A stretch of DNA of 64,000 nt from Apophysomyces variabilis (GCA_002749535.1 MZZL01000409.1:2186160-2250159), one strand, 5' to 3'; shown: positions 34,929 to 48,989, counted from the first letter of the stretch. A program made the numbers and translations. The notes: generated by a model from the sequence alone, not told the origin.

Positions 34929-37900
34929 CTAACAAAACGGATTGACGGGATACATATAGATGAGTGGAGGTGAATGGAGGATGTTGACTTGAATGCTGAC
35001 TTTCAGTCTTGAGAGCGTCTTAAAACGTTGCATTCTCTTTTGATAATCGATCTCTTCGCTTTCAGTAGAGGCGCTCGATAGTTTAGGAAGAATTATTCCC
35101 GAGTCCTCATCTTCCAGATCATCATCACCCAGTTGCTCTGCTGGTCTGATTTTACCAACTTCTGCCACCATCTTTTCTTGCTGTTTGCCGCTGGACTGTA
35201 GTGCTTCCCGGCGTGTTAATAACTTTTCTTCCATTTCTCGGTTGGCTTTAATGCCGCTTTTCCACACTACAACGATAGATTTGCTCACAATGTCGAATTC
35301 AAAAGATTCCAATGGTAATATATCCATGTATATCCGCCTTTCCAACCCGTAAACAGGAACATAAATGTCAATAGCATTATCCAAAACGTAAAGTATCAAA
35401 GCCGATTGTAGCTCCGGCCCGCTATTTTGCTCAACCTGGTGTAAATAGTGGGCAAGGTACAGCATGATATGTGCATCTTGTGCATTCTTTGCCGCATCTC
35501 TTGCATAGTTGCACCGAATCGCATGATTCTGTGTGGATCGTTTTGTGAATGGGGAAGCTGTATTTAAAGTTAAACTGCCACTCTGCTTTATGTCTACTAA
35601 CCTTGATTACGAAGTGCTGCATTAAGTTGTCGATGTACGATCACATCAGCGTACCGACGGATAGGCGAAGTGAAGTGAGTATACAAAGGTTCATTAAGCG
35701 CATAGTGTTCATATTTTGATATGTCGACAGATCCTGTGCAAAAGTATTTGGCTCGCCGCATTGGCTTGATTGCTAATTGCAACAGAACTTCTTTGGCATC
35801 GCCGTCCTTTATTGCGTTCAGCGAAGCCTGGAAGCCGCCTGCACTTGCTATGTCGAAGTCGTAACCTAACTCCTCCGTGATGCTATAGAATTCCCTCTTT
35901 TCGTGATATTACTATAAGCAGGCAGACAAATCCCGACGTACCAGCTTTTTCGTTACTGGTGCTTCGTGTCGTCGTAAAAGTGCTGAATTATGATAGTGTT
36001 TTGCAATCTTTCGGGCAACGGTAACGTTAGCACAGATCATAAATTCTTCTATCAGTCTGTTTGCTTCTTTCAATTCGTATGCTTTAACCGAGTCCACATC
36101 GCCTTTCTGGTTCAGTTGAAACGTCAATTTCACGGAACTCATCGACAGAGCACCCTCATCAAAACGTCGTTTCCTCATATGCGAAGATATTCTAAACAGT
36201 TCAACTATGCTTTTCTCTATACCTATGATATCCTTTTGCGATATGACGTTGGCTGATATCGGTAAACCGGAGCCATCAATCACACTTTGAGCATCTTCAT
36301 AAGAAAGCTTGGCGCGCGAGCTTGATAAATCAAACTTAAGTACTGTTGCAGTGCGCGTGTATATCAAACAAATTACTTGATGATAGTCCTGCCCATCCAA
36401 GTGTCCAGCACCTTGCCAAATGGGTCCATTTGCCAAATCACGGAAAACGCCAGCCTAGGTTATGTGTTGGATATTGTGATACTCTGATCTTCAAACTTGC
36501 CTATCCACACCTGGATGCAGACTGCATAGTTCCTCGCTCAAAATTCCAGGAAGCATGGGCAATACTCTGTCCACTAAATACGTGCTCGTACCACGCTCGG
36601 ATGCTTCTGTATCTAGCGGGGTATTCTCTTTAACGAAGTACGTCACATCCGCAATGTGCACGCCCACTTCGAAATTGCCATCCTTCAGGGGTTTAATATG
36701 AACGGCATCGTCAAGATCTCATATTGCGTATGAATAACCTCTTCTACACTTATTACATGGTTACCTTTTGCTGTAGCCGGGTCAATGGTGAAAATCATTT
36801 CCGTTGCGCAATTCCGTCTTTTCAGATATTCCCCCTGTGGAATTGACCATGGTAAGGAAGGAAGTCCTTGCAGGGCCAACGAGCTGAACGGCTCATCACG
36901 CACGCTACAATCAGTAATAATTGCTTTCGTTTCTGCCGCTATGCTACCAACATTTCCTAAGACCTTAATAATCTTGCCAAACGGGCTAAGTGAAAATATA
37001 GACCATCGCATAAACTTGGCCTTGCGGGTAAAATAAATTAAAAATCCAGTTGCTCTCCAGGTACACTCACCACCAATAATTTATCTTTGTAGCTCGACTC
37101 TTTATCAAGCAGATCAGGAGGAGCGTCCTCGATTGGAATCACAATCAGTGGGACTCGTTTATCAATCGGTTTGAACCATGCGGTCCTCACGTCAAATCGT
37201 TTAATTTCAGTAGGTGGTAAGTCCCCTTCCTCCCATTCTGTCTCGCTTTCCTCTTCCTCATTCTTGCTTGTATCAGTGTTTTCCACTTCCTTTTGCTCTA
37301 ATTTCTTTCGTTGCGGTTTCTCAACTGAGATCGTGCTAATAAACAATAAAACGTTGGCAAAGACCAGCTATTTTTAAGCCCTTACCCCGCAAAACATAAA
37401 CCATCTCTTCGGTGAAGTATTCCAACAACTTGCCCGCAATACTTCGGTTTTGTCAGGTCCTCTTCATCTTCTTCGTCTCCAGATGCAGTCTCCGGCCCAG
37501 GATCCGCCGACTCGGTATTATTGCCTAGGTTTTTGACCCTCTTGTTTCTCATGCTCCAAATCTTGTCTACATTCTCCAAAAGTTTAACGGCAACCACATC
37601 GCCTTCCAAGGCCCGATTCCGCGCAAAATGGTCATATATGAAAATGTCAGATTCAAGATCGTCGCATGTCACGTAGGCCTCAAACCGCCTCCGCCGATTA
37701 ATGCGTAAAGTGCCTTGATGTAATTGACCACTGTCAATTTGACGTTGCATCTCGTTGGGGCTGATGTATGCCTCAAATAGTTCCCTACGGTTTCCAGGAT
37801 TTCGATCGTATGGATGGACGTATTTTCTTGGTTGTAAGCCATCCCGAGAAGTTGATGAAGGTATGGCTATTCAAACTGTCAGATCAATACTGATATTGGT

Positions 37901-38529
37901 TTGTTTCCCTTACAAGGCCGTTTCTGCAACTCCGTTTGCGTCTCAGTGCCTATCGAATGGTTCTGTAATGCACGATCTGAGTTTCGATCCACATGATATT
38001 GCGGATACATGAAAGGTGATTCCATATGTGATTGCCATGTTGGCTGGGGTAACATTGTCCTCACGATTGCTATATCATCAATTGATACATCTACCGATCG
38101 GTTATCGTGGCGGACAAGAACAGACTTCATGGTGTAAGGACCAAATTTTCCTTGGTAAACAGGCCCATCCTCTATTGCAACCGACGAGGAGTTGAATGGA
38201 CCTTGGGGTCGAGACGCGCTTGTTGCGCGAGTGTCCTTACGGTATGCGTGCCATTGTGAGCCACTGTCCTTGAAATCGGTTTCATTCTCGTCAGGCGCAA
38301 TGGGCTTGGCTTTATATTGATTTGCCGTGTTGGAATAGTCATTTGCAAGTATTTGTTGTGCACTGAGCTGGGGTTTGTCTCCATTGAAGCTTTGAACGTC
38401 TCCGGCTGAAGTTGTGTAATTCTCAGTTTTCGTCTTATGGAGGTATGAATTTCGGTGTCTATCAGCATCAACGTTGCCTGTCTGTCCATACTGATAAGAG
38501 CATGATGCTGACCATGAATCCATGTTCAT
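34929..38529 (-). CDS. DIS3L2: Dis3L2-type 3'-5' exoribonuclease (RNase II/Ssd1 family)
   Basis: Cytoplasmic RNase II-family enzyme. Nine exons: 38529-37914, 37866-37386, 37335-37071, 37020-36765, 36717-36501, 36454-36377, 36320-35942, 35896-35602 and 35557-34929; 1071 aa. The first ~210 residues are disordered. Two cold-shock domains follow ([39 protein letters not shown]). The RNB domain begins [18 protein letters not shown], keeping all four metal-binding aspartates; it continues [38 protein letters not shown] and [18 protein letters not shown]. There is no PIN domain, which separates it from Rrp44/Dis3. Yeast Ssd1 is catalytically dead, so intact aspartates favour Dis3L2. Intron 5 is GC-AG (donor GCAAGT at 36500). 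Confidence 0.94.
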
Positions 38530-39122
38530 ATGAATGCGATTTTGAGTGAAGAAAAAGCACAGTTTTTGCGTCACTTGAAAGATACTTTCGCGCCAGCGAA
38601 TAGGACGTGTTTCCGCTGACGGAAAATAAAAGTTCGCGCTGGCACAACACCGATAACAGAACGTTCAACGTTAAGAAAAAAGGAGCCGCGCTTTTACTGT
38701 ACATCGTCCAACATCTAAGACGAAGATTGCTGGAAACTAGCATGGTCATACTAATTTACAAAAATATTGAGTCTGAAAATAACAATGTAGACTAAATCAG
38801 AATGATCCACGCGTTTAGACTACGATGCAGAAAGACATGCCTAGTGTAATGAATGCTCACTGACGCAAGGCCTGTTATGTTCCCTGAACCTACACCATGT
38901 ATCACTTCAGCATAAACATACTGAAAGAAACAAATCTTGTACTGCATCGGCTCCCTTATTTGATCTGGATGCATGTATAAGTATATCAGATCAGATATAT
39001 CAGGAAGGCATCAAACATACACTTAATGCAAATACATTTATTACTTTGCTTCGCTAGAAAGGCAATATATTGTATTAGCATGTAACCGAATCCGGTATTT
39101 TAGTTTCTCCCTGACCGTACTT
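38530..39122. other. intergenic; Dis3L2 upstream region
   Basis: No gene seen. It contains one copy of the 36-bp dispersed repeat listed separately. Confidence 0.5.
38676..38711. repeat. 36-bp dispersed repeat, copy 1
   Basis: Matches 59056-59090 with one indel and two substitutions (core GCGCTTTTACTGTACATCG). Function unknown; the surrounding sequences do not match. Confidence 0.7.
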
Positions 39123-40175
39123 TCAGATTTTTTCATCGTGCCCTGTTGATGGTACGACTATCTTCATAAAATCAGCGCAAAACATTCTGTTTTCCACAGT
39201 CTCGTCGGCAGCCGCTAATGTCCAAAGAGATGGTCGTCGCTTTCTATTCTGAAAAGCACAATCGTTTTGTATCCTGGACAATGGTATAACATATGCGTAT
39301 TGCTCGGAGGAGGTTTTACATTCGTCGTTTGATTGATACAGCAAATGCTCGAGTTCTTGCTCAACAAGTCTACGTGACTCTTCAATAGTCAAAATGTTCG
39401 CTTCGTTTCCATCCAGACGTTTTCTTTTTTTGCTTTCCTTCGACGGATGCATGGATTTTGACAGAGCTAGTACTAAGTGAAGTTCTTCATCGTTCTCATC
39501 GTTTCTATTAGTGGCTCTGTTATTCGCAGTGGACCGCCGGTGAAATATGACATCCGAGCTAAAATCATTATCTTCATCAACTGCAGTTGCGTGAATAGAG
39601 CCTTGAGAGATCGTGAGCGACGGAGAAATACCCGTCACATCGGTTTGTCGTGGTGTCAGTTGGTGGCCATATTGAATCCACCGAAATGTATTCAGCAACT
39701 GTTCCATTGTTATATTTCGTCGTTTTGAACACTGTTTGATGTGCGCAACCTTCTGTCGTAGTGACAAGCTACTGAAAGTATCATAGCAACAAGGGCATAC
39801 GTCAAGCTGAGACAAAAATGGTATCTGTTGACCTGCAAATGTCGAGAGCTTTTGCTGCCGTTCCTGTTCTTTCAACTGCCGTGTTTCTGCAGCCATCTCA
39901 TCCATGCAACGAGAAAAATGGGATTCTTTACGATTTCCATTGTAGGTGGAAATGTCCTTTCCACAAAAAATACAATACTCGTAAGTATCATCTGCTAATG
40001 GGTTTTCCTCTGTAGGGTGTGCGGAGTCAAGGCATTGATCGACATGTCTTTGCCGTAAGACAGCAGAATGAATATGTGTCAAGTCTTCTTGACATAGAGG
40101 GCAATTGTATGCTTCGTACTGAATTGTATTTGGATCGGACAGAATGGTGTGATAGGATACACGTCCGTCCATCAA
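39123..40175 (-). CDS. UBZ4-type zinc-finger protein, SLX4-like
   Basis: A single exon of 350 aa with three Cys2-His-Cys fingers: CPLCQEDLTHIHSAVLRQRH (~24-48), YCIFCGKDISTYNGNRKES (~68-92) and VCPCCYDTFSSLSLRQKVAH (~125-150). The third is followed by IKQCSKRRNITMEQLL. Fingers of this kind followed by an LLxxxR helix resemble the UBZ4 region of SLX4/FANCP, the scaffold for structure-specific nucleases. A basic SKKRKRL (~265) could be a nuclear signal. The protein is much shorter than animal SLX4, and I see no clear SLX1-binding C-terminal domain. The assignment is therefore by finger pattern only; another ubiquitin-binding DNA-repair factor is possible. It is divergent from RPL27, 123 bases away. 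Confidence 0.65.
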   Translation of the reverse strand: MMDGRVSYHTILSDPNTIQYEAYNCPLCQEDLTHIHSAVLRQRHVDQCLDSAHPTEENPLADDTYEYCIFCGKDISTYNGNRKESHFSRCMDEMAAETRQLKEQERQQKLSTFAGQQIPFLSQLDVCPCCYDTFSSLSLRQKVAHIKQCSKRRNITMEQLLNTFRWIQYGHQLTPRQTDVTGISPSLTISQGSIHATAVDEDNDFSSDVIFHRRSTANNRATNRNDENDEELHLVLALSKSMHPSKESKKRKRLDGNEANILTIEESRRLVEQELEHLLYQSNDECKTSSEQYAYVIPLSRIQNDCAFQNRKRRPSLWTLAAADETVENRMFCADFMKIVVPSTGHDEKI

Positions 40176-40298
40176 AGCATAGGAAATTTGAAAAGCAAGA
40201 TTCGGGAATCTGATTGGCTAATTTCTTCACCAGTGCCGAACACATCATCCGTGCAATTGTGAAGGTCCAGGCTCTTCCTCTTTTCTTGAATCCACATT

Positions 40299-41126
40299 AT
40301 GGTCAAATTCATCAAGGCCGGAAAGGTACGATGGATGCTTTTGATTGTTGATGGATGATCTAGTTTCCGTTATGGATTGAAAGAGAATTCTTCGACCCTC
40401 ATTTCTTTGGAATCTCAACATTACTGAATTTTAATTGGCACATTATAGGTTGTCGTCATTCTGCAGGGCCGCTATGCTGGCAAGAAGGCCGTCGTTGTTC
40501 GCAGTACGCATTGCTTTTGTTTTTTCCTTCAAAAGAAAATGAGGGGTGGGGGTGAATGACGAGTAGCATGAGAGAGGGGAGAGGAGGACGAATGGAAGAC
40601 GGTGTAACATGACGGCAACAACAGTGAAAGGGGAAACGCGTTTTCGCTACTTTGTTTTTTTTCCTGAACGATGATGATTGATTCTTTTTCAAACTCGTAG
40701 ACCACGACGAAGGTACCAAGGACAGACCCTATGGCTACGCTGTTGTTGCCGGTGTGGAGCGCGCTCCCTTGAAGATCACCAAGGCCATGGGTAAGAAGAA
40801 GGTTGCTAAGCGCTCCAAGGTCAAGCCTTTTGTTAAGATCATCAACTACAACCACATGATGCCCACTCGGTAAAGTTTAACGCGGAAGCGATTAATGGAA
40901 ACTAAAGCGATAAACTAGTTACGGTTTGGAGTTGGAACAGATCAAGGGTACTGTCTCTGCTGATACCTTCAAGGAACCCACCCAACGTGAAGAATCCAAG
41001 AAGGTAAGACATAACGGGCGGATTTACTGGTGATATTAAACGGTATGGCAGGTCATCAAGAAGTTGTTTGAGGAGCGTTATCAGACCGGCAAGAACAAGT
41101 GGTTCTTCAGCAAGCTTAGATTCTAA
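40299..41126 (+). CDS. RPL27: 60S ribosomal protein eL27
   Basis: Large-subunit ribosomal protein with an N-terminal KOW motif. Exons 40299-40325, 40449-40503, 40701-40869, 40919-41003 and 41052-41126 give 136 aa, the family length. It reads [20 protein letters not shown] and [20 protein letters not shown]. Further on come [19 protein letters not shown] and the C-terminus [16 protein letters not shown]. All introns are GT-AG. The start is fixed by the family N-terminus. Confidence 0.98.
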
Positions 41127-41691
41127 ACATTGTCAGTTGAACGAACCGTTTGTCTACATTTTAAATAAAATGTTCAGAAAAAAGTGAAAAAGAACTGCTA
41201 CAATGGATACTGTTTCATCGGGGCAACTTTTAGCATGTTGTTACTGAGTGCATTTGGTTTCATAGTACGACGTACTTAATAGACAAAGGAAAGGAAGACA
41301 CATTTATGAAGTGAAACAAGCTTTAGGGTAGTTGGCATTCCTTAAATAGCGCGTATCTTCACTCCTTCATTGATGACAATACCCAGTCAATCTTTTGCTT
41401 AAGCGTCCATCATGAAGGTTTGACCTCGGACCGGAGTGCTTCGGTAAAGGGGCGATTACTCCGATGTGATTTTTGGCTCCGTCGATTTAAAAGAGAGTGG
41501 TATGGATGGTAGTATGCCTTCCTTTTCCCTGCATAATTAAAGTGCGTATTGGTGAATAGATTAGAGTTTATCTGTACTTAGTATTTATCTGCAAGATGGA
41601 TGACAAACAGATATACAACTATTGCCATTTTTGAAAGTTGGATGGATAAAGTTATTGTGACACTGATCCGTCAAATCTTGTATTGTTAGAT
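41127..41691. other. intergenic; promoter of RPS0
   Basis: No gene. The space between two tandem ribosomal-protein genes. The ACCAAAAAAATTTTT box of the other two ribosomal genes is not present here. Confidence 0.55.
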
Positions 41692-42638
41692 ATGTCTCGC
41701 TTGCCTACGATTCTCAGCCCTACCGAGGAAGACATCCAATTGTTGTTGAGCGCTCAATGCCACATTGGCGCCAAGAATGTCACCTCTCGCATGACTCCCT
41801 ACGTTTATAAGCGTCGTGACGATGGCAAGACCTACTTGCACAATATAGTTTAATGGAGTCGACTGACAAACAAAAAATCGTCGATAGGTATCAACTTGAT
41901 CAACATCGGAAAGACCTGGGAGAAGCTCATGTTTGCCGCCCGTGTCATTGCTGCCATTGAAAACGTAAGTGGATATTCATGCGCATGGGACAATGGAAAG
42001 TTTCGAGCCATATTTTACAGCCCCAGGATATCGTTGTCGTCGCTGCTCGTCCCTACGGTCACCGTGCTGCCTTGAAGTTTGCCAAGTACATTGGTGCCGA
42101 AGCTATTGTTGGCCGTTTCACCCCCGGTACCTTCACTAACTACAACACCCGTTCCTTCCGCGAACCCCGTTTGATCATCTGTACCGATCCTCTCACTGAC
42201 TTCCAGGCTATCAAGGAAGCCTCCTATGTCAACATCCCAGTGATCTCACTTGCTGACACCGACGCCCTTCTTCAATATGTCGATGTTGCCATTCCCACCA
42301 ACAACAAGGGTAAGCACGCCCTCGGTTTGATCTACTGGCTCTTGGCCCGTGCTGTCCTTCGTCTTCGTGGTACCTTGGACTACCAGACTCCTTGGGAAGT
42401 CATGGTTGATATGTTCTTCTACCGCGATCCCGAAGAGGCCGAAAAGGAGCAGGCTGCTGCCGGTTTTGAAGAGGAAGGTGCCTTTGAGACTGCAGCTCAA
42501 GCTGCTGAATGGGCAGTTGAAGGCGCTACTGAAGGTGCTGTCGCCATTGCTGCTGCTGCTGACTGGTCCGCCACTCGCACTAACACCGACTGGGCAGAAG
42601 ATACTGCTGCCCCCGCTACTTCTTCGTGGGAAGCATAA
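41692..42638 (+). CDS. RPS0: 40S ribosomal protein uS2 (RPS0/RPSA)
   Basis: Small-subunit ribosomal protein, laminin-receptor family. Exons 41692-41824, 41888-41964 and 42021-42638 give 275 aa. The family sequences are [60 protein letters not shown] and [20 protein letters not shown]. The C-terminus is acidic and Ala-rich with Trp repeats ([13 protein letters not shown]), as is usual for eukaryotes. The first intron starts GCAAGA at 41825, a GC-AG intron: only this joins KRRDDG to [10 protein letters not shown] in frame, and no GT donor nearby works. Confidence 0.97.
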
Positions 42639-43584
42639 TTTGTTATATATAAAATGGCCATGACAGAATCGTAGACTGCAGAATTGTTATCTCTTTGATT
42701 ATATAAGGTTGGAAGGGCTCAGAGTTGCAGATGTTAGAGAAAAGTTGCGGAAGATATCAGCAAATCACGTTGTTGCAACTTTTTGGATACCGATATGCGA
42801 ACCACCATTGAAGATATACGGGGACTTCAGACAACACATGTAATCTTGATCTATTACCTATACAAATTCACTGTAATCTCGTCCTCTTTTATCTGACTTC
42901 AAACTATCTGATGGAGGGCCGCACTAAGTGAACATTTAGTTTATCGAATTGTCCATAGTATGCCGACTTGGCGTCACAATGGAACTGCAGCTCCCTTCAA
43001 ATGAGACTACTGCTTATCGAAACGGTTATAGTTTTGTTTGACGCTTTTTTTTCCTTGCTTTGACTCTTTTGTTTGCAAAGTCTTCTATATAACGCAGGCA
43101 AGAGAGCATAAAATCTTGCTCCTGAATGCCTAACATACCCCTGCTTTTCCCCTGGTTGCCCTCGCATTAATTTGCTCATAACTTTTGGCTCATTGAAGTA
43201 GGTTACAGACATGCTAGACCATCTATCAGTGAGACAAACTAGTCAATGTTTCTGTACGTGGCGGAAGTTTCATTAGTGGTGTTATCACTCATCAGAAAGT
43301 AGGTAATCGCTCGTTAATGAACATCGGACAGAATGAGTCAGAAAAATATAGAAAATAATTATGTATCTATATCTTAAGCATGAACTTGTGTTTACACTAG
43401 CCATAAGTTTGCAAAACCTCCTATGTTCTGCTAATGCCCAGTGGGGTTGTGTTGAAGCCAAAATAATACTAGCACACCAATTGCTACTAGTTATTAGCAC
43501 GGGTGAACACGGACGAACAAATAGACGTTTGTTTGCAGTTCCAACGTGCTCTTCGATTTTGATATTCGTTTGTCAATTAAGTTA
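42639..43584. other. intergenic, no gene recognised
   Basis: Downstream of RPS0 and before the repeat-rich region. Only short unlinked frames. Confidence 0.5.
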
Positions 43585-43625
43585 TACAGTATGTCCCAAA
43601 AATAATTTCGCAACCTACAAAAATC
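43585..43625. repeat. Tc1/mariner-like terminal sequence, copy 1
   Basis: Begins TACAGTATGTCCCAAAAATA and matches 48694-48734 at 37 of 41 positions. TA followed by CAGT and an AT-rich stretch is typical of Tc1/mariner ends inserted at TA. It is in direct orientation to the other copy, so the two are not the ends of one element. Confidence 0.6.
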
Positions 43626-43629
43626 AACT

Positions 43630-43842
43630 AGAAAGACCAGGATCGTCCCGAGCTCCTATAAGGTGATCTGACAGGCAGCAAGCCAAATGGCAGAAAAGGA
43701 TCCACGAGTCAAGTGGATAGGGCTTTTATGCCCGATATTTAGTAAGTATCATTGAATACTATTGTTATTTTTCTTACTATTACTTACCAACTGAAAATTT
43801 ATGTATGCATCTTTCATTTGCTTGGCAGGGCGCTGGGTATGG
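43630..43842. repeat. ~215-bp duplicated segment, copy A
   Basis: About 85% identical by eye to 50057-50271. Both contain GGATCCACGAGTCAAGTGGA, then a conserved TTTAGTAAGT followed by an intron-like AT-rich stretch. Upstream sequence differs between copies. It may be the 5' part of a gene or element family. Confidence 0.7.
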
Positions 43843-44140
43843 CTGTAATGTTTTATCTGATGATAGAAAGAGACAAGCAATATACACGAGACTCAATATA
43901 AGATGATTCTTATTCAAATAAAAACATTACTCTTTTATACTAAAATGTCTGTGGGTCTATATGGACAGGACTGTGATTATGGACTGTCTTCTGTGCCAAG
44001 TGATTTGTAATTGCCTTCTATAATGGACAGTCTTCTCCTTGTGGATCATAGAAACTCTGCAATCTTCTTTGTATAGACTGAGTTAGGATTGCTCGATCTT
44101 GTGTTATGTAAGTCCGTATTTAAAAGTCCATCTTCCCTAT

Positions 44141-45300
44141 TTAGACATAAGCGGGGTACTGAGTATCCATTGTTTCTGTGGATATGACACCGGTGATTAT
44201 GTTGTTTGCAATGGTTTGAAGCAATAGAAATCCAACGCGGTATCCAGAGTCGTTATTTCCATTATCACATTCGCATAGCGTGAAGACCGTGTACAGTCGC
44301 GTTGAAAAGTCATCAAATGGTTCGTTGAATCCTCGACAAGCGAAGTAAGTTGATTCTTGATGGAAGCGGTTGCGAAGCTGTCGAAGTTGAAAGATCACAT
44401 TGTAATTTGAGATTTTGTTGGTACATCCGCCTATGGCGAGATGTTGTGCACAGTCCCAAGCAGACTTCTTGACAAACATTTTCGCGGCAAACGATCTTTA
44501 GTTTGCATTCAAGGTGAAGTTGGAAGTGACTTGGCCAATTTCAGGTTTGATGATAATATCGATACGTAGGCTTGATGTAACGCGCGTTGGAAATATTGGT
44601 GCCAATGACCAAATTGATACCATCGACATCACTATACGATGTTGGCCACACAATATGAAAGGCTGATTCATCAAGAAAGACACAGTTTGTTCGTAAAGTC
44701 CAAGTCAGTTTGTTGCCACTTTTGCACCCAATCATACCTTTCACTATGGGAAATGTGAGTTACTTCTGGTCTCCATCAGTTCCTATTGAGCTATTTCTGG
44801 TTCCTGATATACTATTTTCTATTAAGTAAAAAATAGTCCATTGGGATCCAATGTTGCATTCTGCAGCGGACTCGTAAACTTTGGTTCCTAATGTACTACT
44901 TTTTACTTAATGAAAAATAGTACATCAGGAACCATTTCCCATAGTATTTACTGAATTTTTTCCTTACAGTTTCTTTCCACTGGCTGAAATTACGCTTGCT
45001 TAATGGATAGATTTCACCGTATTGTCATGAAGTTATAAACAGTACTACGAAAAACGCTAAGATTTACAAAGCTGTGCATTATACTTTCTATCACCTCAGT
45101 TAAACAGGAGAAGGATTCTCATCAATGCAGTTTAAAATAAATTGCTTGTGCTCCTCCCATAGAACACGACGTCAGCCTGATTTTTTCTTTTCTCGAAAAT
45201 GCTTTCAGAATCTTCATAATAACGTCTGACCCATCTCTGGGCTGTAAGAATATGAATAACTAACTGTGATGCAGCAGCCGAAGCACTAAGGCTTTTACTA
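44141..45300 (-). pseudogene. Tc1/mariner transposase relic, interrupted by a hairpin element
   Basis: In coding order on the minus strand: a helix-turn-helix segment (SASAAASQL, TAQRWVRRYYEDSESIFEKR) near 45290-45180; a PVERNCKEKIQ stretch ending at ~44950; the hairpin insertion 44743-44945; then ERYDWVQKWQQTDLDF at ~44740-44690; and NCVFLDESAFHI at ~44690, which holds the first catalytic Asp of the DDE/D domain. A frameshift separates TDLDF from NCVF, and stops follow. The C-terminal part with the second and third acidic residues is not recognisable. This is an inactive remnant. Confidence 0.8.
44743..44945. mobile_element. MITE-like hairpin element nested in the transposase relic
   Basis: 203 bp with a perfect 13-base outer inverted repeat (ACTATGGGAAATG / CATTTCCCATAGT) and long, slightly diverged inner arms (about 44798-44850 against 44882-44932, including GGTTCCTGAT and ATTAAGTAAAAA). 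Arms that long would fold into a near-complete hairpin with a ~30-base loop. It has no coding capacity. It splits a transposase between two adjacent conserved residues. No clear target duplication is visible. Confidence 0.75.
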
Positions 45301-48203
<2,903 letters not shown>

Positions 48204-48693
48204 TGATAGTTACGGTCGGAAGACCATGAAAAGTATATGTAGAACTGGTTTTTAACAGCCACTCGATATTCCAACCAACAGCGCTTCATAATAAACACAC
48301 TCATAGATATCATTCCTTGTTTCTCATCTCTTCCTTTTTTTCTTTTCCTTTTTGTTTCCGCGGCCAAACTACGATAATGCAGGAGATAGAAAAACCTTAT
48401 AAAACAAAGCTATTACATGTTAGACAACAAACTTTCAGTTGGTTAGTGGGCGGGGGTTTAGTCGCCACATCTTTTAAGGAGGGCGGTATAGGTGATCTTG
48501 ATTAGGAAAATACCAGGAAAACGTGAGTAAGGGAGACAAACCTTCTGCAGGTATTTTGGCGTACATATCCCTCCAAAAAAAATATTTTAGTCCCAAGCAA
48601 TTCCCAGATTAAATAGTGTTTAGCTGGTTCTGCAGGACTACTACTGACAGCTTTTAACCCAAATTTACACATATCGTCAATGCTCTCTCGTTA
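48204..48693. other. intergenic, no gene recognised
   Basis: 3' side of YPT6. A short plus-strand frame at 48317-48505 has no supporting features. Confidence 0.5.
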
Positions 48694-48734
48694 TACAGTA
48701 TCTCCCAAAAATAATGTCGCAAACTACGAAAATC
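48694..48734. repeat. Tc1/mariner-like terminal sequence, copy 2
   Basis: Begins TACAGTATCTCCCAAAAATA, preceded by TTA; 37 of 41 positions match copy 1. About 125 bases inside it an ORF begins that may be the start of a transposase. No partner end in inverse orientation was found in this window. Confidence 0.6.
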
Positions 48735-48860
48735 GAAGTCGCAGTCCAGTGGAATTAAATGTCGCAGCAAATGAAAAAGAAAATTCAATGCCGTCCTTTT
48801 TCTGCTTAGCTACCGCTTTACCTCATTTTAAAATTGCATCCACATCCTTGAGCTCTCCCC

Positions 48861-48989
48861 ATGCCCACTGTTAAACGCTCAAAAGCAGAACTCGCTGCTG
48901 CCAAGGCTGAAATTAGTAGGCTCAAACAACACAACGCTTCACTTCTTGAGATGATAGACTCTAGTTTCTCTAGACGCCAAGTCTGTTGA
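48861..48989 (+). pseudogene. fragment of a possible transposase N-terminus
   Basis: A 42-codon frame, MPTVKRSKAELAAAKAEISR then LKQHNASLLEMIDSSFSRRQ, is a helical, basic start like those found in mucoralean DDE transposases. It follows the Tc1-like end at a plausible distance and soon runs into stops; the following 700 bases hold only broken frames. Assignment is by position and style, not by a motif. Confidence 0.35.
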
